64,000 nucleotides of DNA from the NCBI RefSeq assembly GCF_001279695.1, contig NZ_LGDD01000070.1, forward strand, positions 57,452 through 121,451, written 5' to 3'. The DNA is from Streptomyces sp. WM6378 (GTDB lineage: Bacteria; Actinomycetota; Actinomycetes; Streptomycetales; Streptomycetaceae). Under the pieces are notes generated by a model. The model did no database searches. It had not been told where the DNA came from and worked only from the letters and a program-made list of their open reading frames with translations. How positions within the stretch are numbered: the stretch's first letter is position 1; each line of letters begins with the position of its first letter. Position numbers and translations under genes: made by a program. Below, in pieces: positions 33,255 through 42,570 of the stretch.

Positions 33255-34193
33255 ATGCGTCCGATCCGCCTGGCCCTGCCGGCCGCGGCCCTGCTGCTGT
33301 GCGCGCTCTCGGCGCCCGCCGCGCACGGCGCACCGGCAGCGAGCGAGGACTGGACCGCCGCGCCCGCATCCGGCGGCGGGACCCGCCCGAGCGCCGATGG
33401 GAGGCCCTACTTCTACCTGGAGGGCCCACCCGGCACGGTCCTTGAGGACAAGGTCTCGCTGAGCAACCCGACCGGCACCCCGCTGACGCTGAAGCTGCGC
33501 GGCGCCGCCGCGTACAACACCGCCGACGGGGCCTTCGCCGTGCGCCGGGCGCCCGACCCCTGGATCGCCCTCGCCGCGCCCGAGGTGAAGGTCCCGCCGC
33601 ACACCCGCGCCGACGTGCCCTTCGCGGTCACCGTCCCGGCGAGCGCGCAGCCCGGCGACCACCCCGCGGCCCTGGTCGCCACGGCGGGCGGCCGCGAGGT
33701 CGGCGTACGCCTCCAACTCCGGGTCGCCGGGCCGACGTTGAGTGCCCTGACCGTCGAGTCCGTACGCATCGACAAGGCCCGTGGACTCATCCGCTACGCC
33801 CTGGTCAACCGGGGCAACACCGCCCTGACCCCGCGCCTCGCGCTGCGCGCCGACGGAGTGTTCGGCCGCGCCCTGGACCGCCCGGCCCGGACCCTGCCGG
33901 TCGAGCTCCTGCCCGGCCAGCGCGTCGAGCTGAGCGAACCCTGGGCGCACCCGCCCGCCCTCGACCGGGTCACCGTCCGCCTCGACGTCACCGCGGACGG
34001 CGGCGCCCGCTCCACCGCCGAGGCGAGCGCCGCCTTCGTGCCGCGGGTCGCGGTCGCGGTGGCGGGCCTGGTGCTGCTCGGCGGCGCGGCCGGGGCCCTC
34101 CGGCTCGTACGGCGGCGCGGACGCCGCGTCGCCGGGATCGATGAACTACCCGTAGCAGAACGCGAGTTGGCGCAGACAGGAGCTCTTCAGTGA
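33255..34193 (+). CDS. Secreted DUF916-like protein with C-terminal membrane anchor
   Basis: A 312-residue protein: signal peptide to about residue 26, then an extracellular beta domain (about 50-165) resembling DUF916/WxL-associated peptidoglycan-binding proteins (LEGPPGTVLEDKVSLSNPT; the DPWIAL region), a second beta domain to about 265, one TM segment near 270-287, and a short cytosolic Arg-rich tail ending in the pentapeptide LAQTG. ATG 33255 has GAGGAG seven bases upstream. Its stop overlaps the next gene (GTGA). In Firmicutes such proteins partner with WxL surface proteins; here the partners would be the sortase-signal proteins next to it. Confidence 0.82.
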   Translation: MRPIRLALPAAALLLCALSAPAAHGAPAASEDWTAAPASGGGTRPSADGRPYFYLEGPPGTVLEDKVSLSNPTGTPLTLKLRGAAAYNTADGAFAVRRAPDPWIALAAPEVKVPPHTRADVPFAVTVPASAQPGDHPAALVATAGGREVGVRLQLRVAGPTLSALTVESVRIDKARGLIRYALVNRGNTALTPRLALRADGVFGRALDRPARTLPVELLPGQRVELSEPWAHPPALDRVTVRLDVTADGGARSTAEASAAFVPRVAVAVAGLVLLGGAAGALRLVRRRGRRVAGIDELPVAERELAQTGALQ

Positions 34194-35308
34194 AGCCACG
34201 CCGGAGGGGCCCGGCCCTCGTCCTGCTGCTGCTCGGCCTGCTCGCGCTGCCGATGACCGGACCCTCGTACGCCGACGCCGACAAGCCCGCGCCCACCGTG
34301 GCGCTCTCCCAGGCCGAGGCCGCCAAGGGCGCCGACATCACCGTCACCGGCCAGGGCTGGCGGCCCGGCGCGCTGCTCATGCTGCTCGTCTGCGGGCAGT
34401 CCGACCCGGACAACGGCGTCATCGGCGGCACCAACTCCTGCTCCAACGCGGACGGCCAGGCCGTCACCACCGACGCCAAGGGCTCCTTCAGCAAGGTGCT
34501 CCTCGCCGCACCGCCGCCCAAGCCCTGCCCCTGCGTCGTCCACGTGGCGACCGTGCAGGGCGAACAGGCCGTCGTGGACGCCGAGTTGAAGATCACCGGG
34601 CATCCGGTGGCGCCGCTGCCGACCCAGACCGGCGACGGGAAGCTCGCCGTCCTCGCCGAGCCCCGCCTCGACGGCAGCAGCTCCCTGCTGACCTGGTTCG
34701 GCGCGCCGCCGAGCCGCACCCTGGTCTTCACCGTCGGCAACCTGGGCTCGGCCCCCGTCAAGGATCCCGTCTTCCAGCTCGGTACCTCTCACGGCGTGTT
34801 CGCGCCGCAGTGGGAGGACCGGCAGTGGAAGGGCACCGTCCAGCCCGGCCAGAAGGCCGAGATCAAGCTCGACTTCGAGCTGTCGGCCGGCGCCCACGGC
34901 GACTACCAGGTCTCGCTCCAGTACGCGAAGAAGCTGCTCGCGACCGAGCCGTGGGGGGTGGACCGCCCCTGGGGGGTGACCTTCTTCTGGGTGCTGCTCT
35001 GCCTGGTGGTGCCCGCCGCCGTCTTCCGCATCGGCATGGCCGTGGTCGACCGGCTGCGCCCGCGCGACCCGAAGCGGGTCGGCCCGGCCCGGCACCGCGG
35101 CGTGCGGCTGCCCGAAGTGACCCTGCGGCTCCCGAAGTCGGGGCCCGCGCCGGGCGAGCGGAAGAGGCCGCCCGCCGAGCCGGGGCCGGACAGGAGCGGC
35201 GCCCCGAACGGGACCACGGCCGCGCTGCCGTGGTTCACCCCCGACTCCGCACCGACCGAGAACCACCCCAACCGTCCACAACGTCCCACGACGAAGGGAA
35301 AACCGTGA
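34190..35308 (+). CDS. Type I membrane protein with neocarzinostatin-like beta domain
   Basis: A 372-residue protein: signal peptide to about residue 28, an Ig-like domain (30-135) resembling the neocarzinostatin fold (AEAAKGADITVTGQGW, Cys residues in LVCGQ, NSCS and PCPC), a second beta domain (about 150-245), one TM segment (about 262-285) and an 85-residue basic, Pro-rich cytosolic tail. GTG 34190 and its own stop overlap both neighbours, so it is translationally coupled on each side. It probably forms part of a surface complex with the adjacent proteins; ligand binding by the neocarzinostatin-like domain is only a possibility. Confidence 0.8.
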   Translation: MKPRRRGPALVLLLLGLLALPMTGPSYADADKPAPTVALSQAEAAKGADITVTGQGWRPGALLMLLVCGQSDPDNGVIGGTNSCSNADGQAVTTDAKGSFSKVLLAAPPPKPCPCVVHVATVQGEQAVVDAELKITGHPVAPLPTQTGDGKLAVLAEPRLDGSSSLLTWFGAPPSRTLVFTVGNLGSAPVKDPVFQLGTSHGVFAPQWEDRQWKGTVQPGQKAEIKLDFELSAGAHGDYQVSLQYAKKLLATEPWGVDRPWGVTFFWVLLCLVVPAAVFRIGMAVVDRLRPRDPKRVGPARHRGVRLPEVTLRLPKSGPAPGERKRPPAEPGPDRSGAPNGTTAALPWFTPDSAPTENHPNRPQRPTTKGKP

Positions 35309-36732
35309 CCACGCAACGGAGGATGAGCGCGGCCGGTCTCGCGCTGATGCTCGGCGGCGCGGGGATCATGCTGGCCGCAGGCCCCGCACAAGCAGCCGAA
35401 GTCTCGTACGCCACCGAGTGCATACCGCCGTCCATCTCCGGTCTGCCGCCGGTCGAGGGGACGACGAAGGTGCAGATCACCGCGCCCGCCACGGCCAAGG
35501 TGGGCGACGTGGTCGACGTCGTCTGGAAGTTCACCCAGGCCGCGTCGAACAACCCGAACGTCCTCGACCTCAACAAGGACGTCGTCCTGCCGACCGGCAC
35601 CCTCAAGGCGGGCGGCGCGCAGAGCGCCGACATCCCGATGAAGGGCCCCCGGCAGAACCCGCCGATCCCCAAGAACAGCCCGATGATCCTGTCGGACATG
35701 ACGGCCAAGCTGAAGCTGACCAAGGCGGGCGACGTCACCCTGACGCCGGACGCGTACAACATCAACGTCAACCAGATCATGTCGACGGACACCAAGTGCA
35801 CGCCGAAGGCGGCCGTCGGGGTCGGTGCGACGATCAAGGTGACGGACGCGGGCGGCACGTCCGGCGGGACCTCCGGCGGCACCACGGCCGGTGGCACGAC
35901 CGGCGGGTCCACGTCGGGCGGCACGACGACCTCCGGGGGGACGACCGGCGGGTCCACCACCGGCGGCACGACGACCTCGGGCGGCACCACCAGCGGCGGC
36001 ACCGCGACAGGCGGCTCCACCTCCGGCGGCTCGACGGCCGGCGGAACCACCGGCGGCAGCGGTGGCCAGAGCGACTTCCCCGGCAAGGAAGTCGCCGTCA
36101 ACTTCGCCTGCACGTCGCCCGGCCCGGCCGGCATCCAGTCCAAGGTGACCATCAACGCCAAGAAGAACGGCGGGAGTTACGACCTCACCGTCAAGACCGC
36201 CAAGGGCGTCATGAACAGCCCGGCCGACCTTCCGGCGGGCGCGCTCAAGCCGTCCATGCAGGTCGTCGTCGGCGGCGCCGACAAGGGCTCGGTGGCCGTC
36301 ACGGGCCCGGCCAACCCCGACCCGATCAAGGCGGGCGCCCCGGTGAGCCTCACCGACATGACGGGCACCTACAAGCCGGGCGCCTCCGGCAAGTCCACGC
36401 TGAGCCCGGGCGACCTGTCCATCGACGTCACCCTGGGCGGCTCGCCGATCCACATCCCGTGCAAGGTCTCCGGCTCGGCGCCGGTCTCCCTGGAGCTCGA
36501 CACGGCGGCCCAGCCCGGGGGCGCGGCCGGCGGCAGCGGCTCCGCGGGCACGGCGGGCACCACGGGCACGTCGGGAGCCACCGGCTCCTCGACCTCCGGC
36601 GGCCTCGCCCAGACCGGCGCGAGCGACACGGGTGCCCTGCGCGCACTCGGCCTGGTCGCCGGCACGGTGATCCTACTGGGCGGCGCGATCTTCACCTTCA
36701 CCCCGTGGAGGCGCCTGCGCGGCACCCGCTGA
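35305..36732 (+). CDS. Secreted LAQTG surface protein with two repeated domains and Gly/Thr linker
   Basis: A 475-residue precursor: signal peptide ending at AQAAE (about residue 32), a two-Cys beta domain (33-178), a 72-residue Gly/Thr/Ser linker, a second two-Cys domain (254-395) clearly homologous to the 32521 protein, another Gly/Thr linker, then LAQTG near 436, a hydrophobic segment and an RRLRGTR tail. LAxTG is the form recognised by class E sortases of Streptomyces. GTG 35305 overlaps the previous stop; a later ATG directly after GGAGG has no spacer. Probably anchored to peptidoglycan at the end of a four-gene surface module. Confidence 0.87.
   Translation: MTTQRRMSAAGLALMLGGAGIMLAAGPAQAAEVSYATECIPPSISGLPPVEGTTKVQITAPATAKVGDVVDVVWKFTQAASNNPNVLDLNKDVVLPTGTLKAGGAQSADIPMKGPRQNPPIPKNSPMILSDMTAKLKLTKAGDVTLTPDAYNINVNQIMSTDTKCTPKAAVGVGATIKVTDAGGTSGGTSGGTTAGGTTGGSTSGGTTTSGGTTGGSTTGGTTTSGGTTSGGTATGGSTSGGSTAGGTTGGSGGQSDFPGKEVAVNFACTSPGPAGIQSKVTINAKKNGGSYDLTVKTAKGVMNSPADLPAGALKPSMQVVVGGADKGSVAVTGPANPDPIKAGAPVSLTDMTGTYKPGASGKSTLSPGDLSIDVTLGGSPIHIPCKVSGSAPVSLELDTAAQPGGAAGGSGSAGTAGTTGTSGATGSSTSGGLAQTGASDTGALRALGLVAGTVILLGGAIFTFTPWRRLRGTR
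35851..36065 (+). repeat. In-frame Gly/Thr/Ser tandem repeat linker
   Basis: About 215 bases of degenerate GGC-ACG/ACC-type triplet repeats encode a chain of GGTT, GGST and SGG units joining the two domains. Such a tract is prone to length change by slippage in units of three bases, so the reach of the outer domain may vary between strains. Confidence 0.8.
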
Positions 36733-36744
36733 CGCCCCTGGGGA

Positions 36745-36789
36745 ACGCGAAGAGCCGCCGCACCGGAAAGGTGCGGCGGCTCTTCGCGT
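36745..36789. terminator. Strong bidirectional terminator
   Basis: A perfect 20-base stem (36745-36764 with 36770-36789) and a GGAAA loop lie between the stops of the convergent surface-protein and peptide-transporter genes. Confidence 0.92.
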
Positions 36790-36812
36790 ACGGACGATCG
36801 GGCAGGCGGTGC

Positions 36813-38312
36813 TTAGTGCACGCCACCCATGAGCGGCTTGACCTTCCTGCGGAACATGAAGATCGCGACACCCGCGAGGACGGCGAGCCCGCCCTGGCTG
36901 GCGAACCAGTACGTAGAGTCGGTCGGCGCACCGATCAGCTGGAGCAGCGCGATGACCGAGTCGCCGGCCGTGACGGCCAGGAACCAGACGCCCATCATCT
37001 GGGAGGCGTACTTCTCCGGCGCCAGCTTGGTGGTCAGCGAGAGCCCGACCGGGGAGAGCGTCAGCTCGCCGATGGTCTGGATCAGGTAGACGCTGCACAG
37101 CCACAGCGGGGTGACCTTGACGTCGCCGGACGCGGCGGCCTGGGCCAGCATCATCACGAAGAACGAGGCGCCGATGAGCGTGAGGCCGAAGGCGAACTTC
37201 GACAGCGTGCTCGGCTCCTGGCGGCGCTTGCTCAGGTACACCCAGAGCCAGGCGAAGACCGGCGCCAGGGCCATCACGTACAGCGGGTTCAGGGACTGGA
37301 ACCAGCTGGACGGGAAGTTCAGGCCGAACAGGTTGTTCGCGGTCTTGTCCTGCGCGAACACGCTCAGCGTCGAGCCGGTCTGGTCGTAGATGCCCCAGAA
37401 GACGGCCGCGGCGACGAAGAACCAGACGTACGCCGACATGCGGGACTGCGAGACCTGGTCGAGGTCCTTGTCACGCTTGATGCGCATCAGGTACCAGGCC
37501 GGGATGACGAGGCCCGCGATGGTCAGCGGCCAGATGGCCCAGTCGACCGTGAAGTGACCCGAGACCGCGAGGGCGCCGTAGGCGACGACCGCGACGGCCA
37601 GCCACAGCAGGACCTTCTTGATGATCCCGGCGCGCTCGGCCTCGGACATCGGCGTCGGGACGACGTCGCTGTCCGCCGACATGTGGCGGGTACCGAGGAA
37701 GAAGAACAGCAGACCAAGGGCCATACCCACACCGGCGAGGGCGAAGCCGAAGTGCCAGTTGACGTTCTGGCCGACGGTGCCGATGGTCAGCGGGGCGGCG
37801 AAGGCACCGAGGTTGATGCCCATGTAGAAGACCGTGAAGCCACCGTCGCGACGCGGGTCGTTCTTGTCCGGGTACAGGTGGCCGACCATCGTGGAGATGT
37901 TGGCCTTGAGGAGACCCGAGCCGATCGCGATGGCCGCGAGACCGATGAAGAACGAGATCTCGACCGGAACGGCCAGGAGGAAGTGGCCGATCATGATGAT
38001 CGTGCCGCCGACGGCGACCGTCTTGCGGGCACCCCAGGCGCGGTCGGCGAGCCAGCCGCCCGGCAGGGCGAGCAGGTACACCATCGCGTTGTACACGGAG
38101 TAGATCGCGGTGGCCGTGGCCATGTTGAACCCGAGCCCGCCCTGGGACGCCGGGGCGACCAGGTAGAGCACGAGCAGGGCCCGCATGCCGTAGAAGCTGT
38201 AGCGCTCCCACATCTCCGTCATGAAGAGGTTGGCCAGGCCGCGGGGGTGGCCGAGGAAGGTCTTCTCGGTGCCAGTGGTACTGGCGGAGTCCTTCGTCAG
38301 GCTGGACGCCAT
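36813..38312 (-). CDS. POT/PTR-family proton-dependent oligopeptide transporter
   Basis: A 499-residue di/tripeptide:H+ symporter. FLGHPRGLANLFMTEMWERYSFYGMRALL includes the POT signature region around residues 20-45 with the ExxER-type motif (EMWER). GGWLADRAWG follows, and about fourteen hydrophobic segments are visible, as in bacterial POT proteins. ATG 38312 has AAGGAT six bases upstream; the longer frame to 38510 contains unlikely Arg/Pro-rich sequence. It ends at the strong terminator at 36745. Located next to peptidase genes at 43-46 kb, it may supply peptides to them, which is inference. Confidence 0.94.
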   Translation of the reverse strand: MASSLTKDSASTTGTEKTFLGHPRGLANLFMTEMWERYSFYGMRALLVLYLVAPASQGGLGFNMATATAIYSVYNAMVYLLALPGGWLADRAWGARKTVAVGGTIIMIGHFLLAVPVEISFFIGLAAIAIGSGLLKANISTMVGHLYPDKNDPRRDGGFTVFYMGINLGAFAAPLTIGTVGQNVNWHFGFALAGVGMALGLLFFFLGTRHMSADSDVVPTPMSEAERAGIIKKVLLWLAVAVVAYGALAVSGHFTVDWAIWPLTIAGLVIPAWYLMRIKRDKDLDQVSQSRMSAYVWFFVAAAVFWGIYDQTGSTLSVFAQDKTANNLFGLNFPSSWFQSLNPLYVMALAPVFAWLWVYLSKRRQEPSTLSKFAFGLTLIGASFFVMMLAQAAASGDVKVTPLWLCSVYLIQTIGELTLSPVGLSLTTKLAPEKYASQMMGVWFLAVTAGDSVIALLQLIGAPTDSTYWFASQGGLAVLAGVAIFMFRRKVKPLMGGVH

Positions 38313-38781
38313 GGTCGATCCTTGCTTGCTCGGGACGCGCGCTTCGTGAGCGTTGAGTCGCGCCCGGTGGGGGAGGGCCGGCACCGGCATGGCTACTGTC
38401 CCCCCAACGCCTTTGGGGTCCGGCTCCGTGGGGGAGCGCGGGAAGGACAGCCCACACCGGGATCCACACCCCTTGCGCTTCTTCGCGCTGGGGCCCGGCC
38501 CGTAGGTCATTCACTGGTCTCAAGACTGGCAAAGCCCGTCTTGTGCAGAAAAGAGACCCTTGGCGCGCCAAGCAAGCCAAAGGTCCCCGTGTAGTGCTAT
38601 AGGCGTTGGCACACCATACGTCACCAGACTGCGGCATATGGAAGGACTTGAGAGATGGATCACAGGCATACCTGGAACCACTGACCCTGATTCGAAGGTG
38701 TTAATCAAGATCGCTTGGTAGACCCGCAGGGTGGGTGGATCACCTGACGCATTGTCGCCGCCGCGGACTACCATCACCTCC
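38313..38781. promoter_or_regulatory. 470-bp intergenic region with a perfect 14-bp palindrome
   Basis: Divergent gap between the peptide transporter and the response regulator. CTTGGCGCGCCAAG (38559-38572) is a perfect palindrome and a candidate operator. The stretch 38580-38730 is richer in A/T than its surroundings and probably holds promoters. No gene is supported; an open frame on the minus strand (38520-38819) has no ribosome site and an implausible composition. Confidence 0.5.
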
Positions 38782-39459
38782 ATGACCCGTGTACTGCTCG
38801 CCGAGGACGACGCGTCCATCTCGGAGCCACTGGCCCGCGCCCTGCGCAGGGAGGGTTACGAGGTCGAGGTGCGCGAGGACGGCCCGACCGCCCTCGACGC
38901 CGGACTGCAGGGGGGCGCCGACCTGGTCGTGCTCGACCTGGGGCTCCCCGGCATGGACGGCCTCGAAGTCGCCCGGAGGCTGCGCTCCGAGGGACACACC
39001 GTCCCCATCCTCGTGCTCACCGCCCGCGCCGATGAGGTGGACACCGTGGTCGGCCTCGACGCCGGCGCCGACGACTACGTGACCAAGCCCTTCCGCCTTG
39101 CCGAACTGCTCGCCAGGGTCCGGGCGCTGCTGCGCCGCGGCGCCACCGAGCCGGTGCCCCAGCCCGCCACCCACGGCGTGCGGATCGACGTCGAGTCGCA
39201 CCGCGCCTGGATGGGCGACGAGGAGCTCCAGCTCACCGCCAAGGAGTTCGACCTGCTCAGGGTCCTGGTGCGGGACGCCGGCCGGGTCGTGACCCGTGAC
39301 CAGCTGATGCGCGAGGTCTGGGACACCACGTGGTGGTCCTCGACCAAGACGCTCGACATGCACATCTCGTGGCTGCGCAAGAAGCTCGGCGACGACGCGG
39401 CCAACCCGCGCTACATCGCCACCGTTCGCGGAGTCGGCTTCCGCTTCGAGAAGAGCTAG
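38782..39459 (+). CDS. OmpR/PhoB-type response regulator
   Basis: A 225-residue regulator: receiver domain 1-118 with the acidic pocket EDD at 8-10, phospho-acceptor Asp52 in VVLDLGLPG, Thr in LTARAD and Lys in DYVTKPF; winged-helix DNA-binding domain 128-223 with the typical LTAKEFDLLRVLVRDAGRVVTR and late YIATVRGVGFRFE. ATG 38782 has no visible ribosome site, so the mRNA may be leaderless. It lies 13 bases before the sensor kinase gene and forms a two-component pair with it. The signal is unknown. Confidence 0.95.
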   Translation: MTRVLLAEDDASISEPLARALRREGYEVEVREDGPTALDAGLQGGADLVVLDLGLPGMDGLEVARRLRSEGHTVPILVLTARADEVDTVVGLDAGADDYVTKPFRLAELLARVRALLRRGATEPVPQPATHGVRIDVESHRAWMGDEELQLTAKEFDLLRVLVRDAGRVVTRDQLMREVWDTTWWSSTKTLDMHISWLRKKLGDDAANPRYIATVRGVGFRFEKS

Positions 39460-39472
39460 AGCACCTCCGCAC

Positions 39473-40744
39473 ATGCGCCGTCGACTGATCAACTCCACAC
39501 TCGCGGTCGTTCTCGTGGTGATCGCGGTCTTCGGCGTCTCCCTCGTCATCGTCGAGACGCGGACCATCAGCAGCAGCGCCCAGGAGAGCGTCAACTCCGA
39601 GGCGCTGCGGCTGGTCTCCGTCGTCGACAGCCGCACCCTGGCGAACGAGACGATCAACGCGCAGGTCCTGAACGAACAGATCGACCCCAAGCGGTACGCC
39701 CGCATCGAGATCCCGGGCCGCCCGGTGATGGAGATCGGCCAGAAGCCCGAGGGCAGCGTCATCAAGGGCACCGCCGTGGGCGAGCGCGGCGAGGCCGTCC
39801 TGGTCGAGGAGTCCCGCTCCACGGTCACCAAGGAGGTCGGGCGCACACTGCTGATCATCGGCGCGGTGGCCCTGCTCGCCATCGTCTCCGCGGTGCTCCT
39901 GGCCGTACGCCAGGCCAACAAGCTGGCATCCCCGCTCACCGACCTCGCCGAGACCGCCGAGCGGCTCGGCTCCGGCGACCCGCGCCCGCGCCACAAGCGG
40001 TACGGGGTGCCCGAGCTCGACCGGGTCGCCGATGTGCTCGACTCCTCGGCCGACCGGATCGGCCGGATGCTCACCGCCGAGCGCCGCCTCGCCGCGGACG
40101 CCTCGCACCAGCTGCGCACGCCGCTGACCGCGCTCTCCATGCGCCTGGAGGAGATCGCCCTCACAGACGACCTCGACACGGTCAAGGAAGAGGCCACGAT
40201 CGCGCTCACCCAGGTCGAGCGGCTCACCGACGTCGTGGAGCGCCTGCTCACCAACAACCGTGATCCGCGCACAGGTTCGGCCGTGGTCTTCTCCCTCGAC
40301 GAGGTCGTCAAGCAGCAGCTGGAGGAGTGGCGCCCGGCCTACCGCAGCGCGGGCCGCGCGATCGTGCGCTCCGGCAAGACCGGTCTGAAGGCGGTCGGCA
40401 CGCCGGGCGCGGTCGCCCAAGTACTGGCCGCGCTGATCGAGAACTCGCTGATGCACGGCGGCGGCACCGTCGCGGTGCGCACCCGCGTCACCGGCAACCA
40501 GGCCGTGGTCGAGGTCACCGACGAGGGTCCGGGCGTACGTCCCGACCTCGGCGCGCGGATCTTCGAGCGGACCATCAGCGGCCGCAACTCCACGGGCATC
40601 GGCCTCGCCGTAGCCCGTGACCTCGCGGAGGCCGACGGGGGCCGACTGGAAATGCTCCAGCAGCAGCCGGCGGTGTTCGCGCTGTTCCTCAGCAGGGAGG
40701 CGCGGGGGCGCCGCGAGCCGGAGCGTACGGAGACGATCCGCTGA
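39473..40744 (+). CDS. Sensor histidine kinase
   Basis: A 423-residue kinase: TM1 (about 8-28), an extracellular domain of about 90 residues, TM2 (about 123-143), a HAMP region, the dimerisation/phosphorylation domain with His in DASHQLRTPL near residue 207, and a HATPase domain with N box IENSLMHGG, G1 TDEGPGV, F box IFERT and G2 STGIGLAVA. All catalytic boxes are intact. It is paired with the response regulator just upstream. The small extracellular domain has no recognisable sensor family. Confidence 0.94.
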   Translation: MRRRLINSTLAVVLVVIAVFGVSLVIVETRTISSSAQESVNSEALRLVSVVDSRTLANETINAQVLNEQIDPKRYARIEIPGRPVMEIGQKPEGSVIKGTAVGERGEAVLVEESRSTVTKEVGRTLLIIGAVALLAIVSAVLLAVRQANKLASPLTDLAETAERLGSGDPRPRHKRYGVPELDRVADVLDSSADRIGRMLTAERRLAADASHQLRTPLTALSMRLEEIALTDDLDTVKEEATIALTQVERLTDVVERLLTNNRDPRTGSAVVFSLDEVVKQQLEEWRPAYRSAGRAIVRSGKTGLKAVGTPGAVAQVLAALIENSLMHGGGTVAVRTRVTGNQAVVEVTDEGPGVRPDLGARIFERTISGRNSTGIGLAVARDLAEADGGRLEMLQQQPAVFALFLSREARGRREPERTETIR

Positions 40745-40769
40745 ACCCGTCCCGGTTCAGCGCACGCGG

Positions 40770-41273
40770 TCAGCGCTTGGCGGGGACGGCGGGCCGGGGG
40801 GCGTCGAGAAACGATTCCGCCGTCTGTACGGCCTCCCGGGCGGGCAGCGCGCGGAAGACCCAGGTGCGGTAGGACCAGAACCGGAACAGCGTGCCGATGC
40901 CGATGCCGGCGAACTTGAAGAAGTTGTTCTGCCACGGGCTGTTCCAGCCGAACCCGTACGTCGCCGCGTACAGAATGCCGTTCTCGATCACCGCGCCGAC
41001 CACGCTGAACAGCAGGAACAGGGTGAGCTCACGGGCCCGGCCGCTCTTCTCGCGGTCGCGGTAGGTGAAGTAGCGGAACCCCACGTAGTTGAAGGCGATC
41101 GCGATCGCGGTGGCCAGCAGGCTGGCCCGCACGACCTGGAGGTCGGTCGTGTGCCGCAGCAGGTTGAAGGCGCCCATGTTCACGAGCACGCCGAGCCCGC
41201 CGACGGCGCCGAACTTGGCGACCTCGCGGACGAGCAGTCGCAGTCGCGATGGCGACGCGCCCTGTGCACTCAT
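40770..41273 (-). CDS. GtrA-family membrane protein
   Basis: A 167-residue protein with four TM segments (about 15-38, 45-62, 82-102, 115-135) and the family landmarks KFGAVGGLGVLVNMGAFNLL and FNYVGFRYFTYRDR. GtrA proteins are thought to help move or modify polyprenyl-linked sugars in polysaccharide and wall glycopolymer synthesis. ATG 41273 is the natural start. It is divergent from purK and does not sit in an obvious operon; in this region it probably serves the same envelope glycans as the LCP and glycosyltransferase genes. Confidence 0.93.
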   Translation of the reverse strand: MSAQGASPSRLRLLVREVAKFGAVGGLGVLVNMGAFNLLRHTTDLQVVRASLLATAIAIAFNYVGFRYFTYRDREKSGRARELTLFLLFSVVGAVIENGILYAATYGFGWNSPWQNNFFKFAGIGIGTLFRFWSYRTWVFRALPAREAVQTAESFLDAPRPAVPAKR

Positions 41274-41430
41274 GGTGATCGCCCAGCCCCGTCCGAGTAG
41301 GTGTGCTTTTCGTGCCAGTCAACCCGCCCATGCTAACCACCCCCTCCGCGCGACGCCCCCGGGCATCCGGATTCCCCCGGGCGGAACCCGGCCATGGAGG
41401 GCCCACGGAGGCGGCGGATACCCTGGAGGC

Positions 41431-42570
41431 GTGACGTTCCCGGTAGTCGGCATGGTCGGCGGCGGTCAGCTCGCCCGCATGACCCACGAGGCGGGCATCC
41501 CCCTCGGCATCAGATTCAAGCTCCTCAGTGACACCCCGCAGGACTCGGCGGCCCAGGTGGTGAGCGACGTCGTCATCGGCGACTATCGCGACCTGGACAC
41601 GCTGCGTGACTTCGCGCGCGGCTGTGACGTGATCACTTTCGATCACGAGCACGTCCCCACCGAACACCTGCGGGCCCTGGAAGCGGACGGCATCGTCGTC
41701 CGGCCGGGGCCCGACGCGTTGGTGCACGCCCACGACAAGGGGGTGATGCGCGCCCGGCTCAGCGAGATCGGCGCGCCCTGCCCCCGCCACCGCATCGTGG
41801 CCGACCCGGCGGACGTCTCGGCGTTCGCGGCGGAAGGGGACGGCTTCCCGGTCATCCTCAAGACCGTCGTCGGCGGCTACGACGGCAAGGGCGTGTGGTT
41901 CGTACGCTCCGAGGCGGACGCGGCGGACGCCTTCAAGGCCGGGGTCGCGGTCCTGGCCGAGGAGAAGGTGGACTTCGTCCGCGAGCTCGCGGCCAATGTC
42001 GTGCGTTCCCCCAGCGACCAGGCGGTGGCCTACCCGGTCGTCGAGTCGATCCAGGTCGGCGGGGTCTGCGACACGGTGATCGCCCCCGCGCCCGACCTCG
42101 CCGACGCGTTGGCGGGCGAGGCACAGGAGCTCGCCCTGCGCATCGCCTCCGAACTGGGCGTGGTCGGCCACCTCGCGGTCGAGCTCTTCGAGACGCGCGA
42201 CGGCCGCATCCTGGTCAACGAGCTGGCGATGCGCCCGCACAACTCCGGCCACTGGACCCAGGACGGCGCGATCACCTCGCAGTTCGCCAACCACGTCCGC
42301 GCCGTCCTCGACCTCCCCCTGGGCGACCCGCGCCCGCGGTCGAAGTGGACCGTGATGTGCAACGTGCTCGGCGGCGACTACCCGGACATGTACTACGCGT
42401 ACCTGCACTGCATGGCCCGGGATCCGCAGCTCAAGATCCACATGTACGGAAAGGACGTGAAGCCCGGCCGCAAGGTGGGCCACGTCAACACCTACGGCGA
42501 CGACCTCGCGGACGTCCGCGAGCGGGCCCGCCACGCAGCCGACTACCTCAGAGGAACGATCACCGAATGA
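41431..42570 (+). CDS. purK: N5-carboxyaminoimidazole ribonucleotide synthase
   Basis: ATP-grasp enzyme that carboxylates AIR to N5-CAIR in purine synthesis. The 379 residues start with the family's [15 protein letters not shown], have the [11 protein letters not shown]-grasp lid near residue 150 and [14 protein letters not shown] near 270. GTG 41431 follows GGAGGC closely; similarity begins at this point, so longer frames are rejected. Its stop overlaps purE (ATGA), the standard purK-purE coupling. Confidence 0.96.
   Translation: MTFPVVGMVGGGQLARMTHEAGIPLGIRFKLLSDTPQDSAAQVVSDVVIGDYRDLDTLRDFARGCDVITFDHEHVPTEHLRALEADGIVVRPGPDALVHAHDKGVMRARLSEIGAPCPRHRIVADPADVSAFAAEGDGFPVILKTVVGGYDGKGVWFVRSEADAADAFKAGVAVLAEEKVDFVRELAANVVRSPSDQAVAYPVVESIQVGGVCDTVIAPAPDLADALAGEAQELALRIASELGVVGHLAVELFETRDGRILVNELAMRPHNSGHWTQDGAITSQFANHVRAVLDLPLGDPRPRSKWTVMCNVLGGDYPDMYYAYLHCMARDPQLKIHMYGKDVKPGRKVGHVNTYGDDLADVRERARHAADYLRGTITE

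Noticed and set aside
35418..38594. A 1058-codon open frame across the surface protein and the transporter
   Set aside because: It crosses a strong terminator and is out of frame with two recognised proteins; the translation is low-complexity.
38520..38819. A 99-codon leftward frame between the transporter and the response regulator
   Set aside because: It overlaps the start of the response regulator, lacks a ribosome site, and lies in promoter-like A/T-richer DNA.
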